Shown: in pieces, positions 6,377-12,041 of the stretch
Position numbering within the stretch: position 1 is the stretch's first letter
Layout of the letters: every line of letters begins with the position of its first letter
Virus record (IMG/VR): IMGVR_UViG_3300006789_000123
Coordinates: 1-27,242 of that record
Strand: one strand, 5' to 3'
DNA length: 27,242 nucleotides
Origin: a virus
The notes under the pieces: generated by a model
Database searches by the model: none
Seen by the model: the letters and a program-made list of their open reading frames with translations, nothing else
Told to the model about the DNA's origin: nothing
Translations under genes and position numbers: made by a program

Positions 6377-6733
6377 GCGCTTTTCCATCAGCCCCTCGAC
6401 AGCACCGCCGCCAAAATAAAAGCCCAGAATGAGTAGCATAGCATAGTTAATGCTAAACTGATCCATGACCTTGGTCACATCATCCGGGTTGCCCTTGCCG
6501 GACAGTGTCATGCCCATCACAATTGCAAAGCAAGCCACATAGGTAAACCCAAACATGAATGCCAGCATGCGCTGCGCTATCTTGAATGGCGCGTATGCCT
6601 GTAGCAAATCTGTCTTGGCCTTCGACTTAGCGGCCACCTCTTCTTCGGTGCTGGTGTGCATGTCATCAATCAAGTCCATGCCTTTTTTAATGACATCACC
6701 AGACCCAAGTATCTTACCTAAAATTGCAATCAT
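6368..6733 (-). CDS. Holin (GTA/3TM-like)
   Basis: A 121-residue membrane protein. The N-terminal stretch (MIAILGKILGSGDVIKKGMD) is amphipathic. Membrane spans are seen at about 54-78 (MLAFMFGFTYVACFAIVMGM) and 95-113 (YAMLLILGFYFGGGAVEGLM), and a KRKK end marks the cytoplasmic C-terminus. The segment DLLQAYAPFKIAQRMLA is typical of the 3TM holin family found in gene-transfer agents and marine phages. It would open the inner membrane for the endolysin encoded two genes upstream. It is the last gene of the leftward transcript. Its TAA is immediately next to the convergent terminator, and its ATG overlaps the upstream stop by four bases. Confidence 0.8.
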   Translation of the reverse strand: MIAILGKILGSGDVIKKGMDLIDDMHTSTEEEVAAKSKAKTDLLQAYAPFKIAQRMLAFMFGFTYVACFAIVMGMTLSGKGNPDDVTKVMDQFSINYAMLLILGFYFGGGAVEGLMEKRKK

Positions 6734-7023
6734 TTTCTCATTCCCATTGCCAATTTAATTCTAGCTAGCTCTATCTCAATATCATGCACCCGGCTCACTG
6801 TGTCTTGCACAGCCTTTGGCGGTTGGAAGCTGTCTATCCAGTCGTCATTTTCCTCGACCTCTGCCATCGTCAGTTCGAGGTTGTGTTCTAAAAATGCTAT
6901 GCGCTCAACCAGCCCAAAGTAAACCCACACAGACACAGCCGTAAACGCAATCATGCTTACCAGATTGCGCAAGGGTATCGTAATCTCTGAGCCTTCGTTT
7001 ATTCTTGCTGCCACGCGCTTCAT
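6730..7023 (-). CDS. Single-span membrane protein with coiled coil, lysis-associated
   Basis: A 97-residue protein with a short charged N-terminus, a membrane span at about 20-40 (LVSMIAFTAVSVWVYFGLVE) and a helical charged rest with heptad-like spacing (about 41-95). The topology resembles an inner-membrane spanin or other lysis helper, and it lies between holin and endolysin. I recall similar short proteins beside holins in marine phages, without a proven role. No lipoprotein (outer-membrane spanin) partner is seen. The function as i-spanin is therefore only a suggestion. Confidence 0.65.
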   Translation of the reverse strand: MKRVAARINEGSEITIPLRNLVSMIAFTAVSVWVYFGLVERIAFLEHNLELTMAEVEENDDWIDSFQPPKAVQDTVSRVHDIEIELARIKLAMGMRK

Positions 7024-7395
7024 CTAATAGCTCCACACGTTAGACCGCGGTGGCTTGGTGTATGTGTCCAGGTGCAAGAAACGATTGCGCCCGGACTGCG
7101 CCACGCCGATGCCGGTGAAGCCTAGCTCAAACGCTAGCCGCATAATGTTGTATGCGTCAGACCCGCCGCACGCGATATCCACGGCCAGCCCCATGGTGTG
7201 TATGCCCGGCCTGTCTTTCTCAGCCTCGACCGGGTGCGTCTCATGGCGGTAGCCGCTGGTCACGGTCATCGCCTTGCCGTGCGCTGTGCGTAGCGCTTGC
7301 AGCTTTTCCATGAAGCTGGCTTGCATCTCACATTTGCCGGTGTGGCTACAAGTAAACTCAGCCTCGCTAAAATTTGGATAGTTGTCCCAGTTCAT
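7024..7395 (-). CDS. Endolysin, peptidase M15 family
   Basis: A 123-residue protein matching the phage M15 zinc peptidases (Peptidase_M15_3 type), which cut peptide cross-links in peptidoglycan. The visible metal site is His66 and Asp73 in IHTMGLAVDIA (65-75), with His108 in FLHLD (106-110). VTSGYRHETHP (45-55) is the usual substrate-side motif. There is no signal peptide, so release depends on the holin. The length is normal for a single-domain enzyme. It overlaps the nuclease gene upstream by four bases and abuts the membrane protein gene downstream. Confidence 0.9.
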   Translation of the reverse strand: MNWDNYPNFSEAEFTCSHTGKCEMQASFMEKLQALRTAHGKAMTVTSGYRHETHPVEAEKDRPGIHTMGLAVDIACGGSDAYNIMRLAFELGFTGIGVAQSGRNRFLHLDTYTKPPRSNVWSY

Positions 7396-7811
7396 ATGTC
7401 ACCTCTTACAACCGCCAGCGCATTGCGCCAGCTATCTATCTCTATATCAGGGTCATCGAAGTGCCGGGGGTTGATGCGCTTGCTTATTGCCTTTACGTCA
7501 TCGAGCGCTGTGTACATCACCCGGCGGTGGTCGATGGCCACTGATGCTATTATATCATACGACCCGCGTGCCGCCTTCTTTTTCTTCAGGCCCATGCCGT
7601 AGTTAAAGTGGTAGGTCGGGCTGCGCTTGTCGCTCTCATGCCGGATGCGGCACGACTTTACTTGTATCCGCAGATAGCCAAGATCATCCCACGCTATCAT
7701 GTCCACCATGTCTTGCTGACATAGGCTGGCGCCATTCACACCTGGCAAGCACAGCGTAGCAGCGCACGCGATATGCTCACCTATCAGCCCTGTCCTTGTT
7801 TCCCCCGACAC
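7392..7811 (-). CDS. PD-(D/E)XK nuclease-like protein inside the lysis cassette
   Basis: A 139-residue protein with TGLIGEHIA (Glu12 in the first helix), MVDMIAWDDLG (Asp37) and YLRIQVKS (Gln50-x-Lys52), the PD-(D/E)XK pattern with Q in place of the second acid, as in several phage and archaeal endonucleases. I start it at the GTG at 7811, because AAAGGG lies five bases upstream and the start overlaps the preceding stop as TAGTG. An ATG at 7841 is in frame and would add 10 residues while overlapping the upstream gene by 31 bases. Its role is unknown; placement between lysis genes is odd for a replication nuclease, so late host-DNA breakdown or superinfection exclusion are possible guesses. 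Confidence 0.7.
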   Translation of the reverse strand: MSGETRTGLIGEHIACAATLCLPGVNGASLCQQDMVDMIAWDDLGYLRIQVKSCRIRHESDKRSPTYHFNYGMGLKKKKAARGSYDIIASVAIDHRRVMYTALDDVKAISKRINPRHFDDPDIEIDSWRNALAVVRGDI

Positions 7812-8251
7812 TACAGCCCTTTCAAATAAAGCACCCACCACACAAGCACAGCAAGCCCTACAAATCCTGCTGTGATTAAAATACTTATTATAATAATTTC
7901 GATGATTTGTTTGTTGCGCTTTCGCCGGGCAGCTAGTGCCGCCTGTCTATTCTTACGCGCTACCGCCTGGTAGTTTAGCCAGTCCGTCCACAAGTTGGGC
8001 CTCCCGTGCCAGATCATTAGCTCTTTTAGCTCTTCCTCTTGGCGCTTCAGTTTTTCCAGATGCATGAACTCTTCTAGGTCGCCGGATGCAAATGGGCTAC
8101 GCTTTTTCTTTTCTGCGCGCTTGCGCAAGTCCTCTGTCGCGTTAACGTAGGATGCGATCTTGTCCGCGCAGTCTGCCAGTTCGCGGCCGTTCTGGACAAA
8201 TTGTTTTACGACCTGAAAGGCGGCGTTGGCGGCGGCAAGCTCGGCAAGCAC
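7811..8251 (-). CDS. Coiled-coil protein with C-terminal membrane anchor
   Basis: A 146-residue protein. It has an Ala-rich N-terminal helix (LAELAAANAAFQVVKQFV), a long charged helical middle (about 35-80, rich in Lys and Glu), the segment MIWHGRPNLWTDWLNYQ (79-95), and one membrane span at about 117-142 (IIIISILITAGFVGLAVLVW). I recall close relatives of this arrangement, near fibre and lysis genes, in marine phages, where function is unknown. The topology, with a large N-terminal domain and C-terminal anchor, would suit a membrane-tethered cytoplasmic protein or a virion protein. I do not assign a function. Confidence 0.7.
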   Translation of the reverse strand: MLAELAAANAAFQVVKQFVQNGRELADCADKIASYVNATEDLRKRAEKKKRSPFASGDLEEFMHLEKLKRQEEELKELMIWHGRPNLWTDWLNYQAVARKNRQAALAARRKRNKQIIEIIIISILITAGFVGLAVLVWWVLYLKGL

Positions 8252-8254
8252 TGG

Positions 8255-8404
8255 CTATTTATCCTTGTACAAGTTCCAGAGTTTCCAGCCGACATAGACT
8301 ATAGACATCAGACCCAGCACCAACGTGACCCACTGGTTAAGGCTTGGCAACCATAGCGGTGCGCTAACACCGCCCGTTGCTATGATTAGATCATCTGGCT
8401 TCAT
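8255..8404 (-). CDS. 49-residue single-span membrane protein, holin/pinholin candidate
   Basis: This 49-codon gene starts at the ATG at 8404 and ends with TAG at 8255. A 13-residue polar N-terminus is followed by a membrane span (WVTLVLGLMSIVYVGWKLWN, about 24-43) and a basic KDK tail. Size and topology are like small class III holins or pinholins and like the short membrane genes that follow fibre genes in T7-like phages. The cassette already has a larger holin at 6368, so it might instead be an antiholin or a signal-anchor regulator. It is supported by tight packing (3 and 9 bases to its neighbours) and by the hydrophobic span. Confidence 0.6.
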   Translation of the reverse strand: MKPDDLIIATGGVSAPLWLPSLNQWVTLVLGLMSIVYVGWKLWNLYKDK

Positions 8405-8413
8405 AACAACCTC

Positions 8414-8782
8414 TTATGCGTAAGGGCTATCACCTAATACGTCTGTATCCCAAGCGGCTTTTAAGCCAGCAATGTCAGTAGCGGAATCAATAGCAGATGC
8501 GGCTGGTGCATTACGCAGTGCATCTTTGGCAGTAGCAATAGCAGTTGTGCTAGTGCCAGCTTCCAACGCCTTCATCAGTTCCACATCTTTAGCTTCAAGA
8601 AGTGGGGCGCGTACTTCACGGATTTTGTCCTTGAAGATTTCCTTCGCCTTGTCCATGTCCTCAGAAATCACTGAGCCTGACAGTGACCAAGCGCCACGAA
8701 AGTCACGGTTTGCAGGAACGGTAGCAGTTGAGGCATCAATCTGATTACCGTCCTTGTCGACAATATAAGTTGTTACAGCCAT
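8414..8782 (-). CDS. Possible fibre-associated or tail-fibre-assembly-like protein
   Basis: A 122-residue protein. Residues 1-35 (TYIVDKDGNQIDAST) look like a short beta-rich start, followed by a helical segment, KDKIREVRAPLLEAKDVELMKALEAG (residues 51-76), and an Ala-rich helical end with DALRNAP. The R-x-x-LL-x-x-x-D-x-x-x-x-x-ALE pattern recalls phage tail-fibre assembly chaperones (DUF4376 type), and it sits downstream of the fibre genes as those do. The resemblance is loose, and the family call is tentative. Confidence 0.5.
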   Translation of the reverse strand: MAVTTYIVDKDGNQIDASTATVPANRDFRGAWSLSGSVISEDMDKAKEIFKDKIREVRAPLLEAKDVELMKALEAGTSTTAIATAKDALRNAPAASAIDSATDIAGLKAAWDTDVLGDSPYA

Positions 8783-8791
8783 TAGTTTCTC

Positions 8792-9250
8792 CTATGCGGC
8801 TAGTTCATCAGATATACGCCACGCATTGCGCCACGTTCTTGTTTGCGGTAACTGCTCTTTCTTGCAGATAACCATCTTCGGGCGGTTGCCCTCATCCCAA
8901 GTCTGCCACACAGACTGCGGAACATCTTTCATAATCAAATACTCAATAGCTTCTTCTTCAGTCATAGCATCCACTGGTGCTGTCTCATGCAGAAGATAAC
9001 CACGAGTATGTTTCTTAAAGTCTTCTTTAGCCTCATCTTTGGCTAGTTCCCAGTATACCCAGACCGGGGGTAGGATACCACCCTGCATAGCTGCTGCCAT
9101 CCAGTTAGGGTCAGGCACAAGTATCTTGGCACATTCATCTATGCTATCTTCGTATACCACCCGGTAGTCTGACTGGTAGGCTTCAAGGTTTTCCTTTGCC
9201 CAGCACAGTCTATCCCAGAGATGTGTGCCTTGAAATTCAGGTGTGTTCAT
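8792..9250 (-). CDS. Phage protein of unknown function
   Basis: A 152-residue soluble protein rich in Trp, Glu and Asp. The N-terminus HLWDRLCWAKENLEAYQSDY is helical, and the end contains MKDVPQSVWQTWDEGNRPKM and TRTWRNAWRISDEL, segments I recall from uncharacterised proteins next to fibre genes in marine phages. No catalytic motif or membrane span is seen. Its ATG overlaps the stop of the last fibre paralogue (TAATG) and its ribosome binding site is the GGAG of the repeated junction, so it is part of the fibre transcription unit. A role in fibre assembly or virion structure fits the context but is not shown. Confidence 0.6.
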   Translation of the reverse strand: MNTPEFQGTHLWDRLCWAKENLEAYQSDYRVVYEDSIDECAKILVPDPNWMAAAMQGGILPPVWVYWELAKDEAKEDFKKHTRGYLLHETAPVDAMTEEEAIEYLIMKDVPQSVWQTWDEGNRPKMVICKKEQLPQTRTWRNAWRISDELAA

Positions 9251-9264
9251 TATGCGAGGTCTCC
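9248..9264 (-). repeat. Fibre-gene junction repeat, copy 1
   Basis: On the minus strand this reads GGAGACCTCGCATAATG. It encodes the last residues Gly-Asp-Leu-Ala and stop of the third fibre paralogue, provides GGAG as ribosome binding site, and ends in the ATG of the 152-residue gene. It is identical to copy 2. Confidence 0.85.
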
Positions 9265-9639
9265 ATCAATTCCTATAACAACTAACTCTTGGTCATTAAG
9301 AGTGTTAGACGCAGAGCCGTTTCCGAACCCTCTTATTTCAGTGTTTCCTGTCGCTAGTGTTCTTGCTTCACTGTGAACACCGCCTGACCCCGTAGAGTTT
9401 CTTTTAACAGAATAATTAATCCCGTAGTTTGCGTTTGCAAAAGAAGTAGTAAACGAAAAATCATAACGACCAGTTCCATTGTCTGTTGTAGAACCAATGT
9501 TCAAAGAGTCATTGAGGGCTATTGTCCCTGTACCTGTTAAATTAGCCCAAGCCTTCGCACTACCATTCACAACATAGCTGGTGGAAATATCAGCACCAGC
9601 ACCTGTCTCAATAGTGTCTGCTATAATCTTGCCAGCCAT
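9250..9639 (-). CDS. Tail-fibre-like protein, paralogue 3 of 3
   Basis: A 129-residue protein of the small marine-phage fibre module. It opens with MAGKIIADTIETGAGADIS, then KAWANLTGTGTI, DSLNIGSTTDNGTGRYDFSF and FANANYGINY, and ends GIDGDLA. The K-x-W ... SLN-(I/V) ... TD-x-x-TG core is shared with the two preceding genes, so the three arose by duplication. Such beta-rich modules are known as the terminal parts of tail fibres, where receptor contact occurs. As a separate short chain it may assemble onto the main fibre. Start and stop are fixed by TAATG overlaps at both ends. Confidence 0.75.
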   Translation of the reverse strand: MAGKIIADTIETGAGADISTSYVVNGSAKAWANLTGTGTIALNDSLNIGSTTDNGTGRYDFSFTTSFANANYGINYSVKRNSTGSGGVHSEARTLATGNTEIRGFGNGSASNTLNDQELVVIGIDGDLA

Positions 9640-9653
9640 TATGCGAGGTCTCC
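9637..9653 (-). repeat. Fibre-gene junction repeat, copy 2
   Basis: It has the same 17 bases as copy 1, GGAGACCTCGCATAATG on the minus strand. It joins fibre paralogue 2 (ending Gly-Asp-Leu-Ala) to the ATG of paralogue 3, with GGAG as the ribosome binding site. Confidence 0.85.
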
Positions 9654-10028
9654 GTGAACTGTACAGTTAATAATAGCATCATCTGCTGAACTGCCACCGC
9701 TATTATATGTTTCTATCGTGTTGGTTCTGCTGGTCGTAGCGTCTGGCCCTGTTCCCTCATAACGAGTTCTAAAAGCACCTGTCATCGCTGGATGTGCAAA
9801 ATCATCGTTACCCATAGATGAAGAAAAATTACCAAAACAATGCCCTGTAGCTTCATCTGTAACTGAACTTATATTTAATGAATCCTGTGCCGCAGTGTAA
9901 TTAAAAGTGAACCAAGCCTTCGCCAAACCCTGTTGCAACTGCATCGTAGCAGAACCGCCCTCAGAGGTGATGGTCACATTGCCAGCCGCAGTCTTGCCAG
10001 TGAGGTTGTCTGTAATCACCGTACTCAT
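9639..10028 (-). CDS. Tail-fibre-like protein, paralogue 2 of 3
   Basis: A 129-residue protein starting MSTVITDNLTGKTAAGNVTI, with KAWFTFNYT, DSLNISSVTDEATG and a C-terminus VHGDLA. It has the same length as paralogue 3. I start it at the ATG at 10028, whose ATGA overlaps the upstream stop, with GGAG of the junction repeat at good spacing. An upstream in-frame start at 10055 would add nine unrelated residues (MGYVDRRPR) and lacks the family N-terminus. The middle and end have diverged strongly from the other copies, as expected of receptor-binding surfaces. Confidence 0.75.
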   Translation of the reverse strand: MSTVITDNLTGKTAAGNVTITSEGGSATMQLQQGLAKAWFTFNYTAAQDSLNISSVTDEATGHCFGNFSSSMGNDDFAHPAMTGAFRTRYEGTGPDATTSRTNTIETYNSGGSSADDAIINCTVHGDLA

Positions 10029-10465
10029 GCGAGGTCTCCTATCGACGTAACCCAAACTTTACACAAATCAAACATACCACCCTGAGAACTAGCACTTGAA
10101 CCATAAGCTGTAGCAAATTGAATTGTTGTTGTGGTGAGAGGGTCTATCGTGCTGTTTGAGTTTGTGCCAACAACTACTGTACCCATACCCCTTCCAGAAC
10201 CGCTTTCAATTGTAGCCCCATCATCATTGCTGTTATATAAAGTAGTAAAAATGCACCTATCATGCTGAGATGAATAAGCTGACGTTATGTTAAGCGTATA
10301 AACCCCTGTCTGCTCGTCTATGACACTGGTTACGTTGAGCGAACCCTCAATATCATTATTGACACCATCCCAAGAAATCCACTGTTTTACAGCTTCTTGC
10401 TTCGTCAGCGTTACAGGGCTAGAGCCGTCTGTAGCTACGATTGTATCTGCTTTTAATGTACTCAT
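10025..10465 (-). CDS. Tail-fibre-like protein, paralogue 1 of 3
   Basis: A 146-residue protein beginning MSTLKADTIVATDGSSPVTL, the classic opening of marine-phage fibre modules, then KQWISWDGV, GSLNVTSVIDEQTGVYTLNI and a divergent C-terminal half ending VTSIGDLA. It is about 17 residues longer than the other two copies. Its ATG overlaps the stop of the main tail fibre (ATGA). It probably forms part of the distal fibre or an alternative adhesin; the function comes from family and position only. Confidence 0.75.
   Translation of the reverse strand: MSTLKADTIVATDGSSPVTLTKQEAVKQWISWDGVNNDIEGSLNVTSVIDEQTGVYTLNITSAYSSQHDRCIFTTLYNSNDDGATIESGSGRGMGTVVVGTNSNSTIDPLTTTTIQFATAYGSSASSQGGMFDLCKVWVTSIGDLA
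10026..10039 (-). repeat. Fibre-gene junction repeat, copy 3
   Basis: On the minus strand this reads GGAGACCTCGCATG: the same 13 bases as copies 1 and 2 (GGAGACCTCGCAT), with TGA overlapping ATG in place of TAATG. It encodes Gly-Asp-Leu-Ala at the end of paralogue 1 and the ribosome binding site of paralogue 2. Confidence 0.85.
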
Positions 10466-12009
10466 GCTATCACCAAATTACCGTTGACGGTCAACGTAAC
10501 CCCTGTTGCCACTGTCAGGCTAAAGAAAGCCCCAGCGTTATCACCCGCCGCGATGGTGGTGTTTGTGTCCAACTGTTGCTCATGCACTCTGAAGATATCC
10601 CCTTTGCCGTTAGTGGTATCACCAGTTACACCGTTTTCACCCTGAAAGTAGCCAGCACCACCAGCACCAGCAGCTTCAAGAGAAATGTGACCAGTGCTAT
10701 TGTCGTATGTCAGAACGTAATCATCTTGTGATGCACCTACAGCCTGGTCTACATCAAACTCGTAGTTACCTAACAACACGTTGCCCGTGCCATTGGGTGT
10801 GATGTTAATATCCCCATTAGACGCTGAGACAATGCTGTTGCCGTTCACATCCAGATTGCCGCCAAGCTGTGGGGTGGTGTCCGATACAATGTCGGATATA
10901 CCCGGCACAACCGCAACCCAAGCACTGCCTGTGTAATATTTTAGCGCATTGCTGGTGGTGTTAAAATACAGGTCGCCAGCGTTTAATGGGTCACCGTCAT
11001 TATCTACAGTTGGGTCGGATGACTTGCTTCCCAGATATGTATCATCGAAAGTATCAGCACTTGCCGCCGCAGATGCCGCACTAGCCGCCGCTGCTGTAGC
11101 GGATGCGGCGCTATTTGTAGCCTGTGTTGATGATGTTGTCGCAGATGTTGCCGCATTGCCAGCTTGGGTCGTGGCCAAGGCAACCTGTGCAGCCGCCAAG
11201 GTAACTTGTGTTGCGCCGTTTGTGGTCGCGGCGGTAGCAGACGTGGCCGCTGCTGTCGCGCTAGTCGCTGCCGCTGTGGCACTAGCCGCAGCATTGGTTG
11301 CCTGTGTCGCCGCATAAGCCGCGTCAATCACCAGATCCCATTTAGCCACATCTGTGTTGCTACTGATAGGTGTAGACCCGCTGGATGTGTGCGCGGTGTT
11401 ACAGCGATAGATGTTATAGTTGCTGGCGTCACGCACGATATCACGCACGCCATACGCAACAGACGCCGCCCAATCGCCGCGCCAGTTTCCAATGTCCTCA
11501 CCGACAACCGGGTTGCCATCGCTATCAAACGCCAGCGTTTTGCCAGCGCGCGATGCTTTGGTTGGCAAAGTCATATCTACCACGCCGCCATCTTCTACCA
11601 GCGCCGGGTCGAATACAGGCGCGCGCATGGCACGGCGCCCCTCTTCCGATACTTGCTGGTCAAAGATTGTTAGGCTGTCTAGCTGTTCATTCAAGGATGA
11701 CGCAAGCAAGTCACCGGCGGTAACAAAGTCTGTGGTGCGCTCGATGTCACGCGCGCCAACGATTACAATCTGGTCTGATGCGGTTGGCGTGGATGGCACG
11801 TTGGTGCCGGTCACGATGGTTACGTCACCCGTGCCATTTGCGTTGATAGCTACGGTGTAGTCTGTGGTTAGCGTTAACAGTGTGGCATTGAAATACACAG
11901 CCAGGTCACCGCTGTCGATGATCTCAAACGTAAACGCGTATGGGCCTAGACCGGCTGACCCGGTAAAGACTGCGCGCCTTGTCACTGCGTTAATGTTGTA
12001 ATCTGCCAT
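10462..12009 (-). CDS. T7 gp17-like tail fibre protein
   Basis: A 515-residue fibre. Residues 1-150 match the T7 tail-fibre N-terminal domain (Phage_T7_tail): AVFTGSAGLGPYAFTFEI, LTTDYTV, IVIVGARDIERTTDF, SLNEQLDSLTIF. This domain anchors the fibre to the tail tube. Residues 174-228 (NWRGDWAASVAYGVRDIV, KWDLV) form a small carbohydrate-binding-like module. Residues 230-318 are an Ala/Thr/Ser-only stretch, probably a trimeric coiled-coil shaft. TPQLGGNLDVNGNSI (379-393) and ITPNGTGNVLLGN (403-415) are common fibre repeats. The end, TLTVNGNLVIA, is another short module. The DNA of the Ala/Thr stretch is repetitive and could shift in length. AAGGAG precedes the ATG at 12009. Confidence 0.9.
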   Translation of the reverse strand: MADYNINAVTRRAVFTGSAGLGPYAFTFEIIDSGDLAVYFNATLLTLTTDYTVAINANGTGDVTIVTGTNVPSTPTASDQIVIVGARDIERTTDFVTAGDLLASSLNEQLDSLTIFDQQVSEEGRRAMRAPVFDPALVEDGGVVDMTLPTKASRAGKTLAFDSDGNPVVGEDIGNWRGDWAASVAYGVRDIVRDASNYNIYRCNTAHTSSGSTPISSNTDVAKWDLVIDAAYAATQATNAAASATAAATSATAAATSATAATTNGATQVTLAAAQVALATTQAGNAATSATTSSTQATNSAASATAAAASAASAAASADTFDDTYLGSKSSDPTVDNDGDPLNAGDLYFNTTSNALKYYTGSAWVAVVPGISDIVSDTTPQLGGNLDVNGNSIVSASNGDINITPNGTGNVLLGNYEFDVDQAVGASQDDYVLTYDNSTGHISLEAAGAGGAGYFQGENGVTGDTTNGKGDIFRVHEQQLDTNTTIAAGDNAGAFFSLTVATGVTLTVNGNLVIA

Positions 12010-12041
12010 GTCAACTCCTTGCGGGTATTATACCTTATTTT
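12010..12041 (-). promoter_or_regulatory. Possible promoter and ribosome binding site for the fibre genes
   Basis: The gap between the large internal virion gene and the tail fibre holds, on the minus strand, a perfect TATAAT (12032 to 12027) and AAGGAG (12019 to 12014) before the ATG at 12009. The best -35 at 17 bases is TTCAAG, which matches the consensus at three of six positions. The ribosome binding site is clear; the promoter is uncertain. Confidence 0.35.

Noticed and set aside
9639-10055. Longer start at 10055 for fibre paralogue 2
   Set aside because: The extra nine residues lack family similarity, whereas the ATG at 10028 has the junction GGAG, an ATGA overlap and the MST start shared with paralogue 1.
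10949-11317. Long Ala/Val-rich plus-strand open frame opposite the tail fibre shaft
   Set aside because: It mirrors the Ala/Thr low-complexity repeat of the fibre gene; repetitive GC-rich codons leave the antisense frame open. No ribosome binding site or family pattern.
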